Below, in pieces: positions 17,280 to 26,227 of a DNA stretch of 64,000 bases. The notes below the pieces were generated by a model. That model was given only the letters and a program-made list of their open reading frames with translations, searched no databases and was not told the DNA's origin. Position 1 is the stretch's first letter, and each line of letters starts with the position of its first letter. The stretch spans positions 248,001 to 312,000 of the forward strand of contig NZ_JYKS01000004.1 in the NCBI RefSeq assembly GCF_000935045.1, written 5' to 3'. The translations under genes were made by a program, and so were the position numbers. The DNA is from Pseudomonas sp. 10-1B (GTDB lineage Bacteria; Pseudomonadota; Gammaproteobacteria; Pseudomonadales; Pseudomonadaceae).

Positions 17280-18427
17280 TATCGCAACTCCAGGCCCCGG
17301 GCAATGATGCCGCGCAGAATCTCGCGCGTACCGCCACGCAGTGAAAAGGACGGCGCCATCTGTGTCAGGTAAGCCAGCACCCGTGCGTATTCGCTGCCAC
17401 CCTCCTGTCGCGGCTCGGTGTCCAGCAGCAGTTGCGCGACTTCCGGCAATTCCTGTTCAAACACATTACCCAGGTCTTTCACGCAAGAAGCGGCCCACGC
17501 AGGATGTTCGCCTGCAGCCAGTTGCGCGGTGACGGACAGCGACATGTTGCGCAATGTGAGCAGCTTGGCCGACAGGCGTCCCACCTCCCGTGCCTGCAAG
17601 GCATCCGGCGCCTTGCCGAGTGCGTCGATCAAGGCAGTGAGCAGCGCCATGCAACTGAGAAAGCGCTCGGGGCCGCTGCGCTCGAACGCCAGTTCGGCGG
17701 TCACCTGATCCCAGCCCTTGCCTTCACTGCCGATCAACGCGTCGGCCGGCAAGCGCACGTTGTCGAAGAACACTTCGTTGAAATGTTCGCCGCCGGCCAA
17801 GTCGCGGATCGGCCGGATGGTTATGCCGGGCAGGCTCAGGTCGACGATGAATTGCGACATGCCCTCGTGGCGCGCGGCCTGCTTTTCGCCGGTGCGCACC
17901 AGGGCAATCATGTACTGCGAATGGTGGGCGTTGGTAGTCCAGACTTTCTGCCCGTTGAGCAGCCAGCTGTCCCCCTCACGGACTGCATTGCTCTTGATGG
18001 ACGCAAGATCAGAGCCGGAATTGGGCTCGCTCATGCCGATGCAGAAGTAGCTTTCACCCCGGCAGATGGCAGGCAAGTAGCGCTGTTTCTGTTGTTCCGT
18101 ACCGAACCGATTGATCAGCGGCCCGCTTTGCCGGTCGGCGATCCAATGGGCCGACACCGGCGCACCGGCAGCCAGTAGTTCCTCGATGATCACGTAGCGG
18201 GCGAACGGCCCCGCCGCAGCGCCGCCGTAGGCTTTGGGCAACGCCATGCCGACCCAGCCGCGGGCGCCCAGCTTCTTGCTGAAATCGGCGTCGAAACCCA
18301 TCCATGAATGGGCACGCAAGGTCGGCGGGGAATCGGCCAGGTGGACCTGGATGAACTCCCGGACTTCGGCACGAAGCGCCTCGGCCTCGGGAGGGATGGA
18401 GCTGTAGCTGAATTGACTGATGGCCAT
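17279..18427 (-). CDS. Acyl-CoA dehydrogenase, large subunit of a probable heteromer
   Basis: A 382-residue acyl-CoA dehydrogenase with M-S-E-P-N-S-G-S-D-L-A-S-I (FAD/substrate loop), G-Q-K-V-W-T-T-N-A-H-H, F-E-R-S-G-P-E-R-F in the helix that often bears the base, and R-G-G-T-R-E-I-L-R-G at the end. The F-E-R-S-G-P-E-R element is typical of the FadE28-like half of heteromeric dehydrogenases. Its last base overlaps the start codon region of the partner gene, so both are translated together. It is the first gene of the leftward run 18427-14243, about 110 bases downstream of an amidohydrolase gene. Confidence 0.86.
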   Translation of the reverse strand: MAISQFSYSSIPPEAEALRAEVREFIQVHLADSPPTLRAHSWMGFDADFSKKLGARGWVGMALPKAYGGAAAGPFARYVIIEELLAAGAPVSAHWIADRQSGPLINRFGTEQQKQRYLPAICRGESYFCIGMSEPNSGSDLASIKSNAVREGDSWLLNGQKVWTTNAHHSQYMIALVRTGEKQAARHEGMSQFIVDLSLPGITIRPIRDLAGGEHFNEVFFDNVRLPADALIGSEGKGWDQVTAELAFERSGPERFLSCMALLTALIDALGKAPDALQAREVGRLSAKLLTLRNMSLSVTAQLAAGEHPAWAASCVKDLGNVFEQELPEVAQLLLDTEPRQEGGSEYARVLAYLTQMAPSFSLRGGTREILRGIIARGLELR

Positions 18428-18537
18428 ATGCGCTCTCTAACGCTGAACACAGGCGCAATCGCCCCGCTTGAGGCGACCACAGAACCGCCCCCTTGCTTCA
18501 GCCGCCGATGCGCGACACCTGAAGCAAGGTGGGCGAC

Positions 18538-19845
18538 TTACAACGCGGTTTGCGCGTCAGCCTGGGCGAACATCGCATTGATGTCGCCGGAGGTGACAGG
18601 CTTGTTGTCATGGCGTCCATGGTCGGCGCCGCCCAGGCCCAGGGCAGGCTCGATGCTGACGTGTGTGGCCTGGGCCCGCAGCGCACCCACCGTGCAGTTT
18701 TCGCGACCGTGGATGGAGAATGGGTCGAAGGAAAACTCGCGCATCGCATTCAGATGGGTGACCTTGTCGATGACGTCCTTGGAGAGGTGTTGCAGCCCTT
18801 CCCAGGCGGTTTCCGGCGAGTTGGGCCATGTGCAGTCGGAGTGTGGGTAATCGCTCTCCCAGGTAACCATGTCGGCGTTGAGGAAATCCAGGTTTTTGAG
18901 GCCGAAATTGTCCTCAATGAAACAGGTGATGAAGTGCTTGTTGAAGATATCGCTAGGCATCTTCCCGCCGAAGTTGGAGTTGGTCCAGGCGTTGTGATGG
19001 CGGTGAGTGAAGTCGGCACGCTCCAGCAGATAAGGCACCCAGCCGATGCCCCCTTCGGACAGGGCCATGCGCAGGTCGGGGAATTTCTTCCACATTGGCG
19101 CCCAGATCCAGTCGGCCGCCGAATTGGCGATGGAGATGGGCATGGACGTGATCCAGGCATCGATAGGCGACATGTCAGACGCATGGTTCGCTTTCACGCC
19201 AGTACCGATATGGCAGCAGATGACCACCTTGTTGTCGCTACAGGCCTTCCACAGTGGGTCCCAATAGTCGCTGTGAATCGACGGGTAACCATGGATGGCC
19301 GGGTTATCCGACAGCGAAACGGCATGCACGCCTTGCCGTGCCAGGCGCTCGACTTCAGCGGCAGCGGCCTTCATGTCCCACCACGGTACGATCATCAGCG
19401 GGATGAAACGGCCCGGAGCGGCGTTGCACCAGTCGTGCAGGTGCCAGTCGTTATAGGCCTGGATTGCAGCCAGCGACACGGCGCGGTCGCCGTGCACCTG
19501 AAAGCGCTGCCCGGCAAAGCCCGGGAAGGTGGGGAAGCACAAGGAGCCCAGTACGCCGTTAGCGTTCATGTCGTCGACACGGTCCTTGATGTTCCAGGTG
19601 CCACGACGCATCTGGTCGTAGCCCAGCGGCTCCATGCCGTATTCCTCTTTCGGCCGGCCGACTACCGAGTTCAAGCCCATGTAGCCGGTGGCCTGCTCTT
19701 CGAACACCCAGACGTCGCGCTCGCCTTTCTTGACCACATGCGGCTCGCGCCCCTTGAAGCGGGCCGGCATATGGCGGGCAAAGGCATTGGGCGGCTCAAT
19801 CGCGTGGTCATCGACACTGACGAGAATCAGATCTTCAACTTTCAT
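18538..19845 (-). CDS. Amidohydrolase-2 family protein
   Basis: A 435-residue (beta/alpha)8 protein of the COG2159 group. The usual N-terminal metal motif H-x-H is replaced by D12-D13-H14 (S-V-D-D-H-A-I-E-P-P), a variant seen in a subgroup found in actinobacterial and pseudomonad catabolic clusters. Other candidate ligands are His in V-V-I-C-C-H-I-G-T-G and Asp in W-E-S-D-Y-P-H-S-D. Known relatives are decarboxylases or C-C/C-N hydrolases, so the reaction is uncertain. The start at 19845 has AAGGGG 7 bases upstream. A GAACAC-N11-GTGTTC-like operator lies 66-88 bases upstream of the start, suggesting it shares regulation with the dit genes. Confidence 0.82.
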   Translation of the reverse strand: MKVEDLILVSVDDHAIEPPNAFARHMPARFKGREPHVVKKGERDVWVFEEQATGYMGLNSVVGRPKEEYGMEPLGYDQMRRGTWNIKDRVDDMNANGVLGSLCFPTFPGFAGQRFQVHGDRAVSLAAIQAYNDWHLHDWCNAAPGRFIPLMIVPWWDMKAAAAEVERLARQGVHAVSLSDNPAIHGYPSIHSDYWDPLWKACSDNKVVICCHIGTGVKANHASDMSPIDAWITSMPISIANSAADWIWAPMWKKFPDLRMALSEGGIGWVPYLLERADFTHRHHNAWTNSNFGGKMPSDIFNKHFITCFIEDNFGLKNLDFLNADMVTWESDYPHSDCTWPNSPETAWEGLQHLSKDVIDKVTHLNAMREFSFDPFSIHGRENCTVGALRAQATHVSIEPALGLGGADHGRHDNKPVTSGDINAMFAQADAQTAL

Positions 19846-19910
19846 GGCTATCCCCTTCGCATTCGGGCTTGTTGTTGTGAATGAAGCATAGAGCAGATTC
19901 AAACAGAATT

Positions 19911-19933
19911 AAACACTTTTTTTATTTGTGTTC
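19911..19933. promoter_or_regulatory. Candidate operator, site A
   Basis: AAACAC-N11-GTGTTC matches 11 of 12 positions of the inverted repeat GAACAC-N11-GTGTTC with an AT-only spacer. It lies between the end of the P450 gene and the start of the amidohydrolase gene at 19845. The same spacing recurs at six other promoters in this window. Confidence 0.55.
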
Positions 19934-19978
19934 ATATTTAGTCGAATGCAAGGCTGTCAGCGACGACCAGGGGCTGCT

Positions 19979-21256
19979 TCAATCCCACAGCACATGCAGG
20001 TAATGCGGACCGCGCAGCTGCGCGCCTACTATCTGCGGCGCGGGTTTGCTCGGGTCTAGGCGGATGTTGGGCATCAGGTCGAGAATCGCGTTCAGCGCGC
20101 AGTTGATCTCGGTCTTGGCCACGAATTGGCCGATGCACATATGCGGACCGAAGCCGAAGCCGAACGAAGGCTTCGGTTTGCGATCGATGTCGAACACGTC
20201 GGGGTGTTCGAAGGCGTCTTCGTCGCGGTTGGCGGAGCTGACAATGCACTGCACCATCGCCCCTTGCGGGATAGGTACATCGCGGATCTGCAGGTCTTTG
20301 GCGGCCTGGCGCACCTTGAAGGTGGCCACGGGCTCGAAGCGCACCGCTTCATCGATGGCCTTGTTCACCAGGCTGCGGTCATTGCGCACCCGCTCCAACA
20401 CCTCGGGGTGCTGCAGCAGTAGAGACATCAGGGTGCCGAAGGTGCGGGTGGTGGTTTCACTAGCCGCAGGCAGCAGCGACCGCACGAAGGTCGCGATCTC
20501 ATGATCATCCAGTGATCGGCCCTGGTATTCAGCCTGGATCAGGCGGCTTATCAGGTCATCACCCGTACCACCCTGGGCACGGCGCTCCGCTACCACGTCC
20601 TTGACCACGTCATACAGCGCCTGAGCCGCCTGCATTGCCGCGCCGCGTGCGGAAGCGGCCTTTTCCGGGTCCACCTGGGGCCCCGCCAGGATCGCCAGTG
20701 CCCAGGCCGCATACTGCTCGATCTGCTCTGGCCGGTCTTCGGGAAAGCCGATCAGCGAATAAATCACACGGATGGGGAAATACAGCGCGAAGTCCATCAG
20801 ATCGGCCGACCTGGCCGACACCATGGGCTTGAGGTATTCCTCGCGAATCACCCGGTCGATCCGGGTTTCCTTCCAGCGGTTGACGGTATCGGGCATGAAC
20901 ACCGGCTGCAGCAGGCTGCGGATGTTCTTGTGCGCCTCGCCATCCATCGCGGTCAGGATCAAGCCATCGAAAAAGGCACCCAGACCCTCGGCGATAAAGC
21001 CGCTGGTGAAGTTGCCGGCATCACGCATCACAGCCATCACGTCGTCATACTTGAACAAGGTGAAGGTGGGCCGTGTGGCATCCAGCCCGGCGATGGACGG
21101 CACCCCGAGGCGTGCCATGAAGTTGTCTTGAAGGACGGGGGAATTGGCGCGCATGTCACGGTAGGTCGCGTGCAGATCGATGTCGCTGGTACCCCGGTAA
21201 TTGCTGGCTACATCGGTGAATGCCTTGGTCAGGTCGCTTTGTGCCGGTGTGGACAT
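19979..21256 (-). CDS. Cytochrome P450 (CYP226/DitQ-DitU-like), paralogue 1
   Basis: A 425-residue soluble P450 monooxygenase. The heme ligand is Cys374 in F-G-F-G-P-H-M-C-I-G-Q. The ExxR motif is E-A-V-R, and the I-helix reads A-A-S-E-T-T-T, with Glu in the acid position of the oxygen-activation pair. It matches the second P450 in the window (49274-50551) in length, heme position and long blocks, for example G-F-I-A-E-G-L-G-A-F-F-D-G-L-I. In abietane degraders, DitQ oxidises dehydroabietic acid at C7 and DitU acts on non-aromatic abietanes; I infer these two proteins fill such roles but cannot say which is which. The ATG at 21256 is 6 bases after AGGAG. Confidence 0.88.
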   Translation of the reverse strand: MSTPAQSDLTKAFTDVASNYRGTSDIDLHATYRDMRANSPVLQDNFMARLGVPSIAGLDATRPTFTLFKYDDVMAVMRDAGNFTSGFIAEGLGAFFDGLILTAMDGEAHKNIRSLLQPVFMPDTVNRWKETRIDRVIREEYLKPMVSARSADLMDFALYFPIRVIYSLIGFPEDRPEQIEQYAAWALAILAGPQVDPEKAASARGAAMQAAQALYDVVKDVVAERRAQGGTGDDLISRLIQAEYQGRSLDDHEIATFVRSLLPAASETTTRTFGTLMSLLLQHPEVLERVRNDRSLVNKAIDEAVRFEPVATFKVRQAAKDLQIRDVPIPQGAMVQCIVSSANRDEDAFEHPDVFDIDRKPKPSFGFGFGPHMCIGQFVAKTEINCALNAILDLMPNIRLDPSKPAPQIVGAQLRGPHYLHVLWD

Positions 21257-21348
21257 GATCATCTCCTGTTTTATTGTCATTATTTTTTATCAGGCCGTGG
21301 CAGAGCCCCTATACGCTGGGTAATGGTAGGCCTTATTTAACTACAACT

Positions 21349-21371
21349 GAACAAATATGACTTTTTTGATC
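21349..21371. promoter_or_regulatory. Candidate operator, site B
   Basis: GAACAA-N11-TTGATC matches 9 of 12 positions of the shared inverted repeat, with the same 11-base spacer. It lies in the 140-base gap upstream of the P450 gene that starts at 21256. Confidence 0.4.
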
Positions 21372-21396
21372 ACCAAACATGAATGCGTGACAATTT

Positions 21397-21900
21397 TCAA
21401 TAGGCCTGGTGTACCAGCGTCATGCGTCCGCCTGCCAGCATCAGCGCGCAGTACATTCCCAGCTCGGCTATCTGGCCGGCAGAAAAATAGGCTTCGAGCC
21501 GTCTGAAATGCTGGTCGTCGATGGCCAGATAATCGCTGGCGAACAACTCAGCGTAGTCCAGCGCCGCCCTTTCCTCAGGGCTGAATTGCGCGCTGTCGCT
21601 GGCCATGCAGGCGATGTCCTGTTCTGTGACGGTGTCCGACTTGCGCGCCAACTGGCAGGCCTGGCAGGTGGTGATGCTGGCGATCTTCAGGCGCACCATC
21701 TCGCGCAAGCGCTCGGGCAGCAGGCTGTCGCTATGCAAACTTTCCATCAGCTCTAGCCAAGCCAAAGCGGCCGCGGGACGGTGCGCCCAGACCTGAACTG
21801 GGGTGACGGAACTGAGCATGCGGCTACGTTGCCCACGCTCGACCGCGTCCTGCAACGCGGCCGGCATGTCACCGAGGGCAACCAGAGGCAGGCGGGCCAC
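21397..21900 (-). CDS. Carboxymuconolactone decarboxylase/AhpD-like protein
   Basis: A 167-residue all-helical protein of the CMD/AhpD fold. It has a redox C-x-x-C in T-T-C-Q-A-C-Q-L-A and the flanking M-V-R-L-K-I-A-S pattern typical of AhpD-like proteins, so a peroxidase or disulfide reductase role is more likely than lactone decarboxylation. The GTG at 21900 is one base after the stop of the thiolase gene, which fixes the start; the frame is open upstream only inside the thiolase. It is the last gene of the leftward operon 25906-21397, beside acyl-CoA genes. Confidence 0.78.
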   Translation of the reverse strand: MARLPLVALGDMPAALQDAVERGQRSRMLSSVTPVQVWAHRPAAALAWLELMESLHSDSLLPERLREMVRLKIASITTCQACQLARKSDTVTEQDIACMASDSAQFSPEERAALDYAELFASDYLAIDDQHFRRLEAYFSAGQIAELGMYCALMLAGGRMTLVHQAY

Positions 21901-21901
21901 C

Positions 21902-23077
21902 TTAATCGAGCCGCTCGATAAGGGTGGCGGTGCCCATGCCACCGGCACAGCAGATGGCCTGCAGGCCGAAGCGGCCACCCCGGCGCTCAAGCTCGTTGAG
22001 CAAGGTGGTCATCAGGCGCGCACCGCTGGCCCCCAGCGGATGTCCCAGGGCAATGGCTCCCCCGTTGACGTTCAACTTCTCATGGGTTACGCCAGTTTCC
22101 AGCATCCACGCCAGCGGCACCGAGGCAAATGCTTCATTGACCTCGAACAGGTCGATGTCATTGATGCTCAACCCGGCCTTGGCCAGCACCTTGCGAGTGG
22201 CAGTAATCGGCCCGGTCAGCATCAAGGTCGGGTCAGAGCCAACCGTGGTGAAAGCGCGAATGCGCGCACGCGCCTTGAGCCCAAGTTTTTTCGCCGTGTC
22301 GGCATTCATCAGCAGCAGCGCGGCAGCACCATCGGAGATCTGCGAAGAATTGCCTGCGGTGATGCGCCCGGACTCGGGGCGGAAGCTGGTCTTGAGCGTC
22401 GCCAGCTTTTCCCGCGAGGTATCCCGGCGAATGGTTTCATCGCGACGCAACACACCAGCCGGCTCGGCCAGTGATTGCTCCTTCAGGTCATCGACCACGA
22501 CCTGCACGATCTCGTTGTCGAAATACCCCGCGTCGCAAGCGGCCGCAGCGCGCTGATGGCTGGCAAAGGCGAAGTCATCCAGGGCGTCGCGGCTGAGCGA
22601 CCATTGGTCGACGATCCGCTCGGCCGCCTCGCCTTGGCTGGTCAATTCATAGCGTTGCACCGCCATCCAGCCGAACGCCTCGCCGTGAAGGTCTCGGTTG
22701 CTGCCCATCGGAACGCGGCTCATGTTTTCCGCGCCACCGGCCACTACCACATCCACCGCGCCACTGGCGATGGCGCCAGCGGCCAGGTGCACAGCGACTT
22801 CACCCGAACCGCATTTACGGTCGATGGTCAACCCGGGAATGCTGACCGGCCAGCCTGCACCCAACAATGCGGTACGGGCGATATTGGCGGACTGCTCACC
22901 GATCTGCGTCACACAGCCGAAGATCACATCTTCGACCTGCTCAGGAGCCATATCTACGCGCTCCAGCAAGCGGCTGATCACCAGCGAGCCCAGATGATCG
23001 GCGCGCACTCCCGCAAGGCTGCCACGAAACCTGCCGATGGGCGTGCGCACCGCATCAACGATAACGACCTCGTTCAT
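21902..23077 (-). CDS. Thiolase (acetyl-CoA acyltransferase)
   Basis: A 391-residue thiolytic enzyme that splits 3-ketoacyl-CoA with CoA. The acylated nucleophile is Cys89 in D-R-K-C-G-S-G. The active-site His346 is in G-H-P-L-G-A-S-G-A-R, and Cys377 is in C-A-G-G-M-G. All catalytic residues are therefore present, unlike the thiolase-like DitF. The ATG at 23077 overlaps the stop of the 3-hydroxyacyl-CoA dehydrogenase gene (ATGA), so a longer upstream frame was rejected. Together with that dehydrogenase it gives the last two steps of a beta-oxidation cycle for diterpenoid-derived acyl-CoA. This link is inferred from position. Confidence 0.9.
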   Translation of the reverse strand: MNEVVIVDAVRTPIGRFRGSLAGVRADHLGSLVISRLLERVDMAPEQVEDVIFGCVTQIGEQSANIARTALLGAGWPVSIPGLTIDRKCGSGEVAVHLAAGAIASGAVDVVVAGGAENMSRVPMGSNRDLHGEAFGWMAVQRYELTSQGEAAERIVDQWSLSRDALDDFAFASHQRAAAACDAGYFDNEIVQVVVDDLKEQSLAEPAGVLRRDETIRRDTSREKLATLKTSFRPESGRITAGNSSQISDGAAALLLMNADTAKKLGLKARARIRAFTTVGSDPTLMLTGPITATRKVLAKAGLSINDIDLFEVNEAFASVPLAWMLETGVTHEKLNVNGGAIALGHPLGASGARLMTTLLNELERRGGRFGLQAICCAGGMGTATLIERLD

Positions 23078-23979
23078 AGTGCACTCGCCTTGAGGCCGGA
23101 CCCCGGAACCTGCTTGCCATCGGCATAGCGATACACGCCCTGCCCTGTCTTGCGCCCCAGGCGTCCGGCCGCAACCATCTTGATAATCAGTGGGCAGGGG
23201 CGAAATTTCTCGCCCAGGGTCTGATGCAGGTAGCGCAGCACCGACAATCGCGTATCCCAGCCGGTCAGATCGCCCAGCTCCAGCGGCCCCATCGGGTGAT
23301 TGAAGCCCAGGCGCAGTGCGGTATCGATGTCTTCGGCGGTCGCGGTGCCTTCTTGGAGCATCCACATCGCCTCATTACCCAGCAGCGCAGACATGCGACT
23401 GGTGGTGAGCCCTGGCGACTCATTGACGATGATGGAGGTCTTGCCGATCTGCTCGCACAGCGCGCGCGTGCGTATCACCACCTCGTCGCTGGTGGCCAGG
23501 CCACGCACCAGCTCCACCAGCTTCATCTTGTGCACTGGGTTGAAAAAATGCATGCCGATGACCCGGTCGGCACTGTCCACCGACGCGGCAATTTCGGTCA
23601 CACTCAGGGCCGAAGTGTTGGTGGCGATGATCGCGTCGGCGGCCAGCAGCGGGGCTGCCTGGCTGATGACTGCCTTCTTCACCGCCAGTTGTTCGGAGAC
23701 GGTTTCCACCAGCCAGTTCGCCCCGCTAGCGGCTTCGCTCAGGTCACTGGTAGTCAGCAAATTAGCCAGTGATTGCTGCGCCTGCTCCTCGCTGACCTTG
23801 CCCAGACGTACGCCATCGCCAAGGACCTTTTCGATGCTGGCCCGCGCGTGGGTCAACGAGGCCGGCTTAGTATCGACCACGACGGTGGCGAAGCCGGAAC
23901 TGGCGAAAGCATGCGCAATGCCGGTGCCCATCAAACCAGCACCCACGACCACTACTTTCTCTTTATTGTTGGTGTTCAT
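23074..23979 (-). CDS. 3-hydroxyacyl-CoA dehydrogenase
   Basis: A 301-residue NAD-dependent dehydrogenase that oxidises 3-hydroxyacyl-CoA to 3-ketoacyl-CoA. The Rossmann motif is G-A-G-L-M-G (13-18), the catalytic His144 is in M-H-F-F-N-P, and the S-A-L-S-V-T-E-I segment binds substrate. The C-terminal domain ends with G-R-K-T-G-Q-G-V-Y-R-Y. Length matches the single-function PaaH/Hbd type. Both ends overlap neighbours by four bases (FAH gene upstream, thiolase gene downstream), indicating a tightly coupled operon. Confidence 0.92.
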   Translation of the reverse strand: MNTNNKEKVVVVGAGLMGTGIAHAFASSGFATVVVDTKPASLTHARASIEKVLGDGVRLGKVSEEQAQQSLANLLTTSDLSEAASGANWLVETVSEQLAVKKAVISQAAPLLAADAIIATNTSALSVTEIAASVDSADRVIGMHFFNPVHKMKLVELVRGLATSDEVVIRTRALCEQIGKTSIIVNESPGLTTSRMSALLGNEAMWMLQEGTATAEDIDTALRLGFNHPMGPLELGDLTGWDTRLSVLRYLHQTLGEKFRPCPLIIKMVAAGRLGRKTGQGVYRYADGKQVPGSGLKASAL

Positions 23980-24842
23980 GTCTGGCTCTCGATTGGCTGC
24001 GGTTTTTTACCGACTACATTTCGCAATGTGCCGATGCCTTCGACGCTGGCTTCAACCACGTCGCCCTCCTTGAGATACAGCCCTGTGCCCATGCCCACGC
24101 CCGCCGGCGACCCGGTGAACAGTACGTCGCCCGTGGCAAAGCTGGAGCGTTGCTGCACAAAGCTGATTAACTGCCCCACGTCCCAGGTCATCTCCGCGGT
24201 GGAACCATCCTGGCGAACCTCGCCATTGACCTTCAGGGTCAAGCGCAACCGCGGGGAGCCCTCGGCAAACTCGTCCTTGGTGACGATCCACGGGCCCAGG
24301 CCCGTGGTCCGGTCCTGGCTCTTGGCGGCGAACAGGTCCATGCCGATGCCGGGCGGCCCGCTGCGCTGCAGGTCACGCGCACTCACGTCGTTGCCGACGG
24401 TGTAGCCCAGCACGCAGGCCATCGGGTTTTCGACGTCGATCTCGCCCGTACCGATCACCACCACCAGTTCAACCTCGTGGTCGAGTTCTTCGGTCAAGGG
24501 CGGAAAGCGTATTGGGTCCCTGGCGCCGATTAACGCACCGTAGGCCTTGAGGAATGCGACCGGCTGCGCCGGTGCATTCAGTCCGAACTCCACCAGGTGC
24601 TTGGCATAGTTGGCGCCCGCCACCACTACCCGATTGATCGGTTCGATCGGTGGCAACAAGCACACTTTCGACAGCGCCAGCGCCGGGCCGGCGAGCCGGA
24701 CGGAGCTGATGCCCCGCCCCGCCGCCACGCCCGGAGCCCAGTCCCTGAAGTCGCCGGAAATAGGGGTTACCTGGTCCTGGGCGACATCGACCACGGCCCA
24801 GAAAATACCGACCGCTGGATGCTCACAGCGTGCCAACTTCAT
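23976..24842 (-). CDS. Fumarylacetoacetate hydrolase (FAH) family protein
   Basis: A 288-residue protein with the FAH fold in its C-terminal 200 residues: V-V-V-A-G-A-N-Y-A-K-H, D-H-E-V-E-L-V-V-V-I-G (metal-binding Glu residues), G-N-D-V-S-A-R-D-L-Q and F-T-G-S-P-A-G-V-G-M-G. The family includes hydrolases of 1,3-diketones, hydratases and decarboxylase/isomerases acting on ring-cleavage products. It is one of three FAH proteins in the window, the others being DitD and DitH. Its place directly after an amidohydrolase and before hydroxyacyl-CoA dehydrogenase and thiolase suggests a step between ring opening and beta-oxidation. Start and stop overlap both neighbours. Confidence 0.87.
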   Translation of the reverse strand: MKLARCEHPAVGIFWAVVDVAQDQVTPISGDFRDWAPGVAAGRGISSVRLAGPALALSKVCLLPPIEPINRVVVAGANYAKHLVEFGLNAPAQPVAFLKAYGALIGARDPIRFPPLTEELDHEVELVVVIGTGEIDVENPMACVLGYTVGNDVSARDLQRSGPPGIGMDLFAAKSQDRTTGLGPWIVTKDEFAEGSPRLRLTLKVNGEVRQDGSTAEMTWDVGQLISFVQQRSSFATGDVLFTGSPAGVGMGTGLYLKEGDVVEASVEGIGTLRNVVGKKPQPIESQT

Positions 24843-25906
24843 CAGGCACCTACCTTGCCCAGCTTGGTGGGATCCAGATGCAGCAGGCGGCAGGCATTCT
24901 CATAGCGGATCTTGCGCAGATCGGCATCCGAAAGCTTCAGGCCATGGGTCAGGTCATGACGCACCGCATCGCTGCCGCCGAAGTTGCTGCCGTACAGCAC
25001 ATGGTCGGCACCGATGATATCGACCAACGCCTGGCGCATCGGCACTTCGTGCAATTCGACATCGAAGTAGAAGTTCTTCATGTAGTCGAGCAACGGCTTC
25101 TTGTTGTATTTGACGTCCAGGTTCTCGTTGGTCTTGGCCAGGCGCCCAAGCTGATACGGCACGTAGCCGCCGCCGTGGGTGATGTACACCTTGAGGTCGG
25201 GGAAGCGGTCCAGCACGCCACCGCAGATCAGGTTCCAGAAGCAGCGACTTTCGTCGTACTGCATGCCGACGATGGCGGTGGTTTCGTAACGGTCGTCGTT
25301 GGCGTTCTTGCCCCAGGTGACCGACTGGTTGTAGCCGTGGATGAACATCGGCAGGTCCAAGTCGCAGAGGGTGCGCCACACCACGTCAAGCTCCGGCGAA
25401 TCGAACTCCAGCCCGCCGAAGTTGGCGCCACCGGCCACCATGCCCTTGGCCCCCAGCTCGGTACAGGCATAGCGCAGTTCGGCGGCGGCCGCCTCGGGCG
25501 CGTTCAACGGCACGTGGGCCCAGAACATCAGGCGGTCCGGGGCCGCCGAGCAGTACTCAGCCAGCGTCGTGTTGACGGTACGTGCAAATGGTACGGCGAA
25601 CTCGGCCTCGGTCCAGTACATGTAGCAGTGCGACGGCACCGAGATTACCTGCAGGTTCTGCCCTGCCGCATCCATGCCGGCCAGGCGGACTTTCGGATCC
25701 GCCCAGCGCGCGAAATACTCTTCAAGCTTGGGGCCGTTGCCAGAACGCACGGCAGCCTTACGCTCAGGCGAACCGAGCCCCAGAATCCATTCCCCCACCC
25801 GCAGCTTGATATCGCCATCGGCGTGCTGTTCGAAGAACGGCCCCCAGTGCGGGTGCTGGTTGTAGTAGCCCGGATGGGGTGCGTGAGCGTGCAGATCGAT
25901 AAGCAT
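24842..25906 (-). CDS. Amidohydrolase-2 family decarboxylase/hydrolase (ACMSD-like)
   Basis: A 354-residue metal-dependent TIM-barrel enzyme. The N-terminal H-x-H is present (L-I-D-L-H-A-H-A-P-H), with a further His in M-F-I-H-G-Y-N, H-G-G-G at the barrel end and Asp in Y-G-S-N-F-G-G-S-D. This is the layout of ACMSD and resorcylate-type decarboxylases, so a beta-keto or aromatic acid decarboxylation is plausible; the substrate is not known. The ATG at 25906 is preferred over one 24 bases upstream because the H-x-H motif normally lies within ten residues of the start and a GAGG lies upstream. First gene of the operon 25906-21397; a candidate operator is 130-150 bases upstream. Confidence 0.85.
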   Translation of the reverse strand: MLIDLHAHAPHPGYYNQHPHWGPFFEQHADGDIKLRVGEWILGLGSPERKAAVRSGNGPKLEEYFARWADPKVRLAGMDAAGQNLQVISVPSHCYMYWTEAEFAVPFARTVNTTLAEYCSAAPDRLMFWAHVPLNAPEAAAAELRYACTELGAKGMVAGGANFGGLEFDSPELDVVWRTLCDLDLPMFIHGYNQSVTWGKNANDDRYETTAIVGMQYDESRCFWNLICGGVLDRFPDLKVYITHGGGYVPYQLGRLAKTNENLDVKYNKKPLLDYMKNFYFDVELHEVPMRQALVDIIGADHVLYGSNFGGSDAVRHDLTHGLKLSDADLRKIRYENACRLLHLDPTKLGKVGA

Positions 25907-26034
25907 GTGCAGGTACCTCGAGGTTGGCACTTTTTTGTTGGTTTGCAGCAGGGCGCCTTTGCGCGGTCACGGTCAACCGACGCGGGAAGGGGAACAGCAA
26001 GGCTCGCTACTAGGCCAGAGCTTAAAATTAATTT

Positions 26035-26057
26035 GAGCATAAATCAAAATTCTGTTC
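26035..26057. promoter_or_regulatory. Candidate operator, site C
   Basis: GAGCAT-N11-CTGTTC matches 9 of 12 positions of the shared repeat, with an 11-base AT-rich spacer. It lies upstream of the operon that starts at 25906. The 320-base gap 25907-26227 holds this site and, at its right end, the TetR terminator; I see no gene in it. Confidence 0.45.
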
Positions 26058-26173
26058 ATATTATTTTCAGGCCACCCTGAAACCCCCGAGGCAGAGCCTG
26101 CCCCAACCTAGGCAAGAGGGCTTGAACTGACCAACAAGCGCGAAAATGAGGAAGAAGAATTTCGACAAACCAC

Positions 26174-26196
26174 AAAAAACCCCCGACTGACGGGGG
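26174..26196 (-). terminator. Rho-independent terminator of the TetR gene
   Basis: On the minus strand, CCCCCGTCAGTCGGGGG is followed by six T. It ends the transcript of the TetR gene whose stop is at 26228 and separates it from the operon at 25906. Confidence 0.8.
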
Positions 26197-26227
26197 CTTA
26201 GGGTGTACCGAATGGCGAAAGAAGGTT

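Noticed and set aside
23078..23365. N-terminal extension of the thiolase
   Set aside because: It overlaps the 3-hydroxyacyl-CoA dehydrogenase coding region; the family starts at the ATG at 23077.
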